Shown here piece after piece: positions 53,601-61,700 of a stretch of 64,000 nt of DNA (position 1 is its first letter; every line of letters begins with the position of its first letter). The position numbers and the translations under genes are program-made. The DNA is from Enchytraeus crypticus (Eukaryota; Annelida; Clitellata; Enchytraeida; Enchytraeidae), in assembly GCA_905160935.1 (NCBI GenBank), contig CAJHZI010000513.1:1736501-1800500 (forward strand), in the 5' to 3' direction. The notes under the pieces were generated by a model. The model had not been told where the DNA came from. It worked only from the letters and a program-made list of their open reading frames with translations, and searched no databases.

Positions 53601-55846
53601 CTCTGTGTTAAAATAGAAAAAATACAAATACAAGAAAACAACTGCAATATTATCAACTTTATTATTATGATTATAAATTATCTATCACACTTTCGAGACA
53701 CACATAAATACAAACATGCTGATTCCTTGGAGCCCTGTCAGACCTATTAAACCTAGTGAACCTACCTATTGAACCCGAAATAATAATATTTCTCAAGAGA
53801 TAGAAAATTTATGCACCGTCAATTAAAAATATACAAAAATCTTTTTTTTTCTAACATATTATTTGGTAAGCACAAAGGAGGATTTCAGTTTATTGATGCA
53901 TTTAAATCATCATCTTGAATCTCAGTTTAGCTAGGATCGAGAGTAGAAAATTTTGCAGCACTTTCAGGAGCAATTAAGCGCTCACCAACCAAATGCCCTC
54001 TGACGTTAATTTTTATCTTAATGTATTGTTGCCTTTTATGACACGTGCAGTCCATGGTTGGTCTATTCTTCAGCAACTAAGGACAGTTGACAAATAGCAG
54101 GGGTAATATTGATATATATAAATAAAGTCTGTGAATCACAGACATGAATACAGTAGCCTATAATACAGTACCTAGCTTATAATACAGTAGCCCATAGTAC
54201 AGTAGCCTATAATACAGTACTTAAACTATAATACAGTAGCCTATAATACAGTAGCCTATAATACAGTAGCCTATAATACAGTAGCCTATAATACAGTAGA
54301 CTATAATACAGTAGCCTATAATACAGTAGCCTATAATACAGTAGCCTATTATCAGAGACTACACTCGACACCGACCAGTGCTCCAGTTCTTGCTGTAGAC
54401 CCATGCCTGCAGATCCTGCACGTCTCTATTTAAATCAGGCTCAGACGGGAACACCGACGCACGTGACATGTTCCCCCCGCTAATCACTACCACGGAGGAG
54501 CCATCGGCCCCCACCCTAAACAAGCCTAACTCAGACGAACGGGGGGTGGAAGGGCCCCCCAGATTCATGAGATTTTGTTCAGGCTGAGGGGTGGATGGGT
54601 GGCGCACAGGCCCCTCGGGCAGATAGTGCTGAATCAGCTCGGGGTGAGCAACAGCAACAATGAAAAATGCCAGCCCAATCAGATGACCAATCTGCGCAGA
54701 GAAAATCAATTCGTAAAATCACGGTAAAAGCCTGGAATTTGTTTACAAATGATCACATCGGTAAAATAGGATATATTAAAATGAAAAATGTTTAAAATGT
54801 GAATTCTGCAGTTTATAACATAATCTCTCTCTCTCTTAGTGCACTGCCTACTGGCAGGTCCATGGTATATAACGCCTTCACTCTTCTCTGTCTTCCATTT
54901 TCCTCTTCATTTCCACATATGATTGGGCCTTTAAATCATCTAACATACCTCTCGGCCTGTCCCTGCCTCTTTTTCCTTCCATTCTACATTCTATGACCTC
55001 TAAATTACTAGACCTTCCCTCTTTAGAATGTGTTAAATCCATCTCTTCTTCCTATTTATTCATTTATCAACTGTATATCAGTAGCGGCGCTCTCCAAAAC
55101 TTAAATATGACATAATATTAAAAATATACTCTTTTAATTTTAAAATTAAGTCAAATGTAATTTGTACAACTGCAACATTATATTTACAGAATTATTTTTA
55201 CTCAAATATATCTTCTATTAATAGCACAATTGGCTAGACATTAATTTTAGTATTTCAGTAACTTTGTGAAAAGATCAAAGTTTAATTCCAATTCTTAATA
55301 ATATAGAATTACCTATGCAAAATAAAAGTTATTTTGGGTTTTTCTTAAGTCAATGCTAAACTGATGTATCAAATTTATTAATTTTAACAGTGCTACTCTA
55401 AAATTAGGAATACCATAACAAAGATTTGCCAGGAATGGCATAAAGAGACAAAAAACATATTTAGATTTTACAAATGACCTTATACAGTCAGACAGCAGCC
55501 ATTTAATTGCTCTTGTTTAATAGATTCATTCATGTCTGCTAGCTCTACCAATTTATTTAACAAATTTCAGTCGTTAGTTCATTCCTTTTTATTTCGTAGT
55601 ATTCAAATGTAGGTCATAACATGACAAACAGGAATCAGTGTATCCTTAATTTTGATATTATATTTCTACCTACATGACTTCGACTTTACCTAACCCGTAC
55701 AATCAGTAAACGGATTAGTTTTGTAAATTACAGACACTTAGACAAACCAGATTAAGAATGCCCAAAGCCAACGTCCCAGTTCTGACATGACAACAAAAGC
55801 AACATCTGTAAATCTCCAGATCTTCTCTTTCGAACTTCCAGCGCAT
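48938..55846 (-). CDS. LAPTM4: LAPTM4-family lysosomal four-pass membrane protein, complete, 7 exons
   Basis: LAPTM4 proteins sit in late endosome and lysosome membranes and bind NEDD4-type ubiquitin ligases through C-terminal PY motifs (family knowledge). Exons 5' to 3': 55846-55748, 54691-54376, 53602-53526, 52726-52604, 51759-51664, 51079-50948, 49027-48938, all GT/AG with consistent phases, about 310 aa. The N-terminus has CCFCCHVRTGTLALGILNL, the family signature. Four hydrophobic segments: about 24-48, 140-164, 170-195 and 220-250. C-terminus LLPPKYEDVI, then PPPPAYSNNQ: two PPxY motifs. The first lumenal loop is very long (about 90 residues, family about 25-40) and holds sequons NMS at 107 and NWS at 135. 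It is longer than human LAPTM4A (about 233 aa). Confidence 0.93.
49170..49405 (+). mobile_element. AATA-tailed dispersed repeat
   Basis: CAAGTGCCTCACCAAGGCCT, then TTATTTCCGTTCATACGCC, then TGATAAATGAATAAATAAA. Related to 8800-8993 and 22960-23215. Confidence 0.65.
49405..49630. repeat. About 15-bp AT-rich minisatellite (AACAATATAATATAG)
   Basis: About fifteen units of ACAATATAATAYAGA in LAPTM4 intron 6. Confidence 0.85.
50145..50395 (+). mobile_element. LINE C-terminal fragment
   Basis: [20 protein letters not shown], then VIEGRMEGK, then a frame break and ATGTACCATGGGCCTGCCAG. Same family as 24505-24905. In LAPTM4 intron 6. Confidence 0.8.
50948..51079 (-). CDS. LAPTM4: LAPTM4 exon 6
   Basis: 44 codons. 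AYFIGVVWSCYKYLKTYEMI, matching the family's CVWNCYKYI block, then a cytosolic stretch. A partial copy of its acceptor and first 18 bases lies 34 bp upstream. Confidence 0.93.
51664..51759 (-). CDS. LAPTM4: LAPTM4 exon 5
   Basis: 32 codons. GNLPFKEQLMAMDNDHLTLL, then TLILFVGTLSIK, the start of the fourth span. Acceptor TTTCTAG, donor GTAACT. Confidence 0.92.
52138..52290 (+). mobile_element. tRNA-like SINE with L2-like tail, copy 2
   Basis: CTGGAGCCTGTGGCGATGTC, GTGTGGGGTTCAAATCCTGG, then GTCACTGACATCGCTTTCGA, GTGAGGAAACTGACATTAAC. It matches 415-545. Confidence 0.75.
52345..52582 (-). mobile_element. tRNA-derived SINE, copy 5
   Basis: Minus strand runs from AGCGTCTACAGGGGTAACG through GAACCCTTGTGGGTTCGATT, CTGATCTGAGAGTAAAA and CATTCACTGGACTGG to ATCATTTCACTGTAATGCG. 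In LAPTM4 intron 4. Confidence 0.82.
52604..52726 (-). CDS. LAPTM4: LAPTM4 exon 4: third membrane span
   Basis: 41 codons. GIAKYITPFFCVQMFDLCLS, then GLTMLSYFSDLTAVRRWIAA. Acceptor CATGCAG, donor GTGATA. Confidence 0.92.
53526..53602 (-). CDS. LAPTM4: LAPTM4 exon 3: second membrane span
   Basis: 77 bp. ESLVAAMLLTVASMVIALCL, then IYGTIR. Acceptor TTAACACAG, donor GTTAGT. Confidence 0.9.
53905..54090 (-). mobile_element. Mosaic SINE, GATGATG-type tail
   Basis: Minus strand: CTGAAGAATAGACCAACCAT, GACTGCACGTGTCATAAAAG, GCAACAATACATTAAG, GAGGGCATTTGGTTGGTGAG, then an ACTGAGATTCAAGATGATGA end. In LAPTM4 intron 2. Confidence 0.75.
54160..54355. repeat. 15-bp satellite (TAGCCTATAATACAG), about 13 units
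   Basis: Nearly uniform units in LAPTM4 intron 2, ending about 20 bp from the donor of exon 2. Frames through it give Leu/Tyr repeats and are not genes. Confidence 0.96.
54376..54691 (-). CDS. LAPTM4: LAPTM4 exon 2: end of membrane segment 1 and long lumenal loop
   Basis: 316 bp. IGHLIGLAFFIVAVAHPELI completes the first membrane span; then a Pro/Ser/Gly-rich loop with two N-glycosylation sequons. Donor taken as ACTG|GTCGGT, which gives the phase exon 3 needs. A 15-bp satellite starts about 20 bp past the donor. Confidence 0.88.
54828..55085 (-). mobile_element. LINE C-terminal fragment
   Basis: (CT)n then AGTGCACTGCCTACTGGCAG, GTCCATGGTATATAACGCC, and the reverse of the [11 protein letters not shown]-type block. 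In LAPTM4 intron 1. Confidence 0.78.
55748..55846 (-). CDS. LAPTM4: LAPTM4 exon 1
   Basis: 33 codons. MRWKFEREDLEIYRCCFCCH, then VRTGTLALGILNL, donor GTTTGT. Found by the CCFCCHVRTGT signature; joins exon 2 in phase 0. Confidence 0.9.
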
Positions 55847-56724
55847 GTTTAACAAATTAGATCTTTACTGACAGCGAAATTAAATGCTAGATTAGAAACT
55901 ATCCAAATCAGACGTTAGAATTTGAGAGAAATGTACCAATTTTCGGTTAATAAAATCACAATTTACTCAACTATCTTTATTAAAGATGATAAATACAAAA
56001 TAAATATGTCGACTGCATAGATTGCGAAATATGTGGAATACACCCAGATTTTTTACATATCTTTGGTTTTTAATCATAATCTTCATGCGGTAGGCAATCG
56101 ATCGACTGACCATGAAAATATCGAATAATTTGTGAGTAATTTGCTTAAGTTGCGAAACTAGATAGGTCGTGTGTCTGAGAGGGGATGGTATATTTTAAAA
56201 AAGGTAATTTAAGGAAGACTGGAATGACGGAATTAAGGTTAGAGATTGAGACATAATTGGAATGTGTGCGCAATAGTGCTCGATGTTGTCAATGAAGACT
56301 GTAGCACTTTAATTGTTGTTGTTGTTATTATTATAACTATTAATTTTAGATGATTTGAACAAGTGAAGGAAGAGCAAACTATTGTCTCCATTTAATAAAT
56401 AAGAAATTTCGTAAAAGTAATTAAAGAAATTGCGAAACTATTAAGTAAATGGAAGTTAAGTACAAAAATATTTAAATAGTAATTATATATAAGGCTGACC
56501 GAAATATTAATTATTTCTGTCTATACGTGTATCTATCTATATATGTCCATCTTTATATCCAATAATTATAATGAGCCATTTCTGTCTGTCGGTCTGACTG
56601 AAGTAACGCTGACATCATAATTGTTAACGTAAATATATGTATAATTTCTTAGTAGTTACTCTAGCTAATTAGTTATATGATTAGTAAAATAAAAATAGAA
56701 CTATATTTAGTTCTATTTTTGCGA

Positions 56725-56791
<67 letters not shown>

Positions 56792-58253
56792 ATCGCAGCG
56801 TATGTCATATTCATAATTTAAAAATATTACAGTTCTGCATTCTAATTACAGCTCTGTCCTTTGTCCACTATTTATATTCAAGGCGAGTAAAAATTTCTAT
56901 ATACACTGCACTTACATGTATATAAGTAAAACAACTTTTTCTTATATAAGAAACCGTTAGATATGCTGTAGTACACATTGATAACTTGATAGGCGTGTTT
57001 TATACGACATTTTGTCATTTCTGTAGATCTTTGTTTCTGTAGGTCTTAGCAGCTAACGTTGCGTACATAGGCCTACAGGTAAAAAGGTAAATATTCATAG
57101 AGTTGGGTATATGGCCGCGTCCGCGCTCTTCGCAGAGATCGAATTCGATCTCATCTGAGTGAGTTCACGCCATCGATCCTTGTTTAAAACAGGAAAGAGA
57201 AATTAAGGTTATCAGGCTAAATGTAAGCTATAACATTAATTGATAAGCTTATAGCTTTAGGTTTGCAATGCAGAATGGTATCCATTTCCTATACCACTCC
57301 AATACAATACGGTATTGTATTGTAGTGGTATAGGAAATGGATAAATTCTGTATATATACAATATCTAATAAAAATTCCTGGATCCGCCCCTGACAATACC
57401 TGTGTCGACCACACTGGTACCCATGGGCAGATCTAGAAATCCTTGAAGGGGGCGGGGAAATTTTGTTTTGAGAATGTACACATTTTTTGCTTACGACCCG
57501 CCTTCTTCGGGACAGCTCAAAATGTTTTCACTACTGCGCTCGGCTCGTAGAGTGAAAGTATATTATCCCCCCTCCCACGCCTCCCACTCATACCCGTACT
57601 ACAGTGAGAAGAAAACCTAAAATCCTACATTTGTTTTGGAAAAAGTATACTAGGTTATTTTTTACTTATGAAGACACTGATCAGTGGATCTGGACGAATT
57701 GCAAATGTACATTAATTTTGGCGGTAGGGGGGGGGGGGAGTTAAGCCCTTCCCAGCCAAGGCTGTTTGCACTACTGCTCCGGGACAGAGTTCACTTCTTT
57801 ACTAGCATCCTTTTTCCTCATATACATGTTTAAAGATAAAATTGAGAGCTATAGTGAAACGGTCAACATTTTTCAGGCCTCCTTCCATTTACAGGGCTCC
57901 TAGTATACAAAATATGGGTCCCTAGTCCCATATTTCAAAAATTGTGATCTAGTGGAACCGAGTTCCCTCTCGTTCCACCCCCCCCCCCCCGCCCCGCCAC
58001 CCTAACCTGTGCCCTTACAAACATCCTGACACATAGCATTGCCATGGAAACAATTAAACAATAAAATGCTTACACCAGTCTTTGTAACATTGTTTACCAA
58101 CAATTTCCCCCAATGGGAGAAGGTTTCGATTTCCCTATATATATATATCGTTCAACTATATATAGTGTGAGTGATCGTTCAATAAATATTAACTTCCTTA
58201 TTAGACTGATATCTTGATCACTTTTGGAGATATAGACTAGTTACCAACCTAAA
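55847..58253. other. Divergent intergenic region, LAPTM4 / PARP12-like
   Basis: 2.4 kb holding both 5' flanks. It contains (TA)n at 56726-56790, a long inverted repeat at 57280-57342, an 18-bp palindrome GAGATCGAATTCGATCTC at 57135, poly-G and poly-C tracts at about 57729 and 57979, and a TATATATAG word about 95 bp before the PARP12-like start. No coding exon is seen. Confidence 0.6.
57280..57342. repeat. 31-bp inverted repeat, one mismatch, 1-nt loop
   Basis: The left arm begins ATCCATTTCCTATACCACTC. The right arm is GTATTGTATTGTAGTGGTAT plus AGGAAATGGAT. One central mismatch (C versus T context). Confidence 0.96.
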
Positions 58254-58797
58254 ATGTCTTTACCTCAAGTGTGCTTTTGGTACAATGGATCACCTGCGGG
58301 TTGCAGAAGAGGCAGCGAATGTCATCATCTACACATTTGCAAAAACTTTGTGCTTGGCTGTTGTGCAGCAAGGAAATGTCCACTCAGTCACAAAATACTT
58401 TCAGAACAGCCTCGGAGCGTTATGCTAAAGGCTAAGATGGATGTCAGTCTAAGTGATGAGAAGATTTTGGAGTATTTGAAGAAAGGGATAAAGGAAAATG
58501 CAACGGAATCAAAAGATGATTCTTCTCTGGCGACATGTAAATACTACAATAATGAGAATGGGTGCCGAAATGGAGATGAATGTACAGACTTGCACTTGTG
58601 TTGCTACTTACTGAAAGGATACTGCAAATATGGGACTGAATGCCGCCGATCTCACGATGTTCGTGATCCACAGCCTAAAACACTCCTGCTGAAGTTCAAT
58701 ATTAACTTTAGGCAGAAACAAGAGGAAATCATTGCAGAAATCCGTGGAAAAATGAAGTTGAAAGATCCTGAAAGGCCTGCAAGGAGGGGCGAACAAG
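58254..58797 (+). CDS. PARP12: PARP12-like exon 1: four CCCH fingers
   Basis: 181 codons plus one base. MSLPQVCFWYNGSPAGCRRG begins the first finger. Between the finger pairs lies a helical SLSDEKILEYLKKGIKENA. Donor GTAACT. Confidence 0.9.
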
Positions 58798-61700
58798 GTA
58801 ACTAATAGTGACTCGTTAGCTAGATCAGATTGTTATTCTTCATTAAATCATTTATCAAACTATCTACCATTTCATTAAATCATAGGCTATGGATATTCCT
58901 ATATTGACACTGCCAATAAAGCAGTAATTTTCTAATTGAAATCATAGATATCTCACTAAAACTACAGCCATACCAGTTATTACTAGGTTACCAAGTTCAA
59001 AACTTATACTATTATTAATTGACACTCTACTACAAGTTGACGTTGCCAATCGGCAAAACCATGCGGTAGAGAGTTAAAATCTTGACACTACTGTGAACTG
59101 AAAACCGTATATCACTGATGAACTGTTAGTAAATGCTACACCAGTCAATACTAGTCTACGAGTATTAATATTAGTCACTAAAAATTTGAAGTTGTAAGTA
59201 CTATACTTAAGATTTTTGAAAATATCACATATTCGTATAGCAGTTTCTTTGTGCTAATTGTTCATATATGAGTTAAATAATGTTTTCTGTTAAAATGTTC
59301 TCTAAATATTTGATAATTTTTAAAGAGATTTTAATTTTAATATTAAATAAATGTTCCTGTTTAATGGCATTGTCTGTAGTGCTTTTGACTCCTATGGTAG
59401 AAGTTGTTTCAGTAGAAAGCCTGACTAACCTACTGTTAACTTTGGACTGAATTTCATTATTTTTGTTCGCAATTTTTTTGGACCCCACACTCTGCTCACC
59501 AGTTTGGTTTGGTTCCATGGTGCTCTTTGTTGTCATGGGCATCGGTAGCACTCTAATTGTGTTGTTTCTGTTGGTGATAATCAAGAAAAAGAGTTAAAGT
59601 TGACAATTAATTGTAATGCAGTATGTTTATGGTATTGCTTTTTCGTACGTTTTGCTTTGAGACAGATGTCGCACAGATTAAGCAGTAGTATTCGTGTATC
59701 TACATAGCAAGCTAAGTATGGGCATTTACTCTCAAATTTTAATGTTTCTATTAACTTATTGTGCAATTCCTATCATTTTGAAATATAATTTGTTTCTAAA
59801 ACGTTATATTGTAAAGGTCACACATATATCATGTATAGATCAAAAAATGAATGAGAAGTAATAATTTGAACAATAGGTGCCATTGCTGCTACGGCTAGAT
59901 CCAGAGCTCAATCTCCATCTACTTCCAGATCTCGAGCTGCATCTACTGCCAGATCTCAAGCTGCATCTACTGCCAGATTTAGTAAAAATCCTCATCATAA
60001 ATCCTGTGGTAGACAGAGAGGATTAACTTCTACTAGTCCTTTGAAGATGTGCGGACATTACCTTGTGTATAAGTGTAAATATGCAGACAGCTGTATAAAA
60101 TACCACTCGAAGCATGGTCTCCCATATGTTTGGAGGTGGAAAAAACAAGAGGAAAGCGACGTACAAACTTGGGAAGAACTTAATAAGAATTTTCAAATAG
60201 AAATAGAAACCCGCTACTGCAATCCAGAACAGGATTGCTGTGAGATTTTATCAAAAGATAGGAAACCGTGAGTATCTAAAATGCATAGTTGTTTAAATTT
60301 CATCTCTGGCAGATTTCCTAATGTGCAGAGACATTTTGCTTATTTTATAACAAATTGATTGGTCTAAGTTTTCATAGTGCAGTGTATAATTATCGAAACC
60401 ATTGTTTCATTTTCTACATTTGTGATAAAATAGTACTAAAAATTCCTAATCCTCGAGGCTTCAGGCCACCTCTAGTTCCTAGCTTAATAACCTTCATTGG
60501 CTTCCTGTAGTTCAAAGATTTAAGTATAAAATTGCTCTGTTAACTTTCAATACACTTCTTTTTGGTAAACCTTCTTATCTTTCTGATCTCCTAATCCAAT
60601 ATCAACCTTCTCGTAAGCAACCTTCTCTCTTCGTTCTTCTGATACCAAACTGCTCAAAATTCCTAATATTCTCACTTCGTTAGGTAGACGTTCATTTTCT
60701 TTCTCCGCTCCTACTGTTTGGAACTCTCTGCCTCCTGATCTTCGCTCATGTTCTATTGGTTCCACTTTCCGTTGTAAGTTGAAAACACATCTCTTCCCAC
60801 CATAGATTTTATTTCATCTTGCCTGACTGTTTTTTTTATCACCGGACCGGCACTGTTTAGGATCTTTTATTTCTCTTCAGCACATGTTTTTTTCAGATCA
60901 TTTGTGGTGAATCGATTTGTAATGACATGTGATGGGGGGACGTCCCTGACATCATCCTTGTATAAGGAAACGGACGTTAAACCTTTATTATTAGTATTAT
61001 TATTATTTATTAGTATTAAAATAAGCGAACTATCTATTTAATAGAGTGTTGCATTTGTCACACATAACTAATCAGTAGGCCATTTTATGTCACATGATTG
61101 TTAGTAGTGATAAACACCTGTCAGATTATGTCAGTTCACAGACTGCAGTAAATTGTGAAAAATAAAATTATTTTATTTAATGATAAATTTTAATCAAATA
61201 TTTGTCGAATCTTGAATCCTTCAATGCTTCTTTAATGTATTATACCTAGTTCTTGTAAAATTCTATTTAAATTTGTTGCTCTTTTATATATATAGTAAAT
61301 TTTCTTTCTACTGTTTAATATGATCAACATCAATATCAATCAATCAATAAGAATATAACGGCTGGTTTCTCACCATAAGGCAATGTCAGGGACATCCTCA
61401 GTAAGTCATGCAAAAGTCATCTTAATTAAAGTAGAACTAAGCTTTGTAGAACCAAGTGCAACGTTTAATGTCAACTATCTTCTGTATCAAAAGGAAACTG
61501 TATAGAGATGGGCATTAACTAAAGTATAGCACTTGAGCTTTTTGAAAGTTGAAACTTAGAGAAGCAGTTAAAACTACCATTTTAACTAACTATTTTGAAC
61601 TCTTCTACAAACATGAAAAACCATGTAATAAATTCTTTACAGCCACCTTAGACCGCAAGCACATACATGAAAATAACTACAAAATTCATAAAATACTACA

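Noticed and set aside
54207-54404. Repeated LLYYR frame
   Set aside because: Comes from the 15-bp satellite and runs into LAPTM4 exon 2 out of any sensible context.
59273-59584. 103-aa minus-strand frame in intron 1 of the PARP12-like gene
   Set aside because: Asn/Thr/Ile-rich, no motif, no splice context, and inside an intron of a plus-strand gene.
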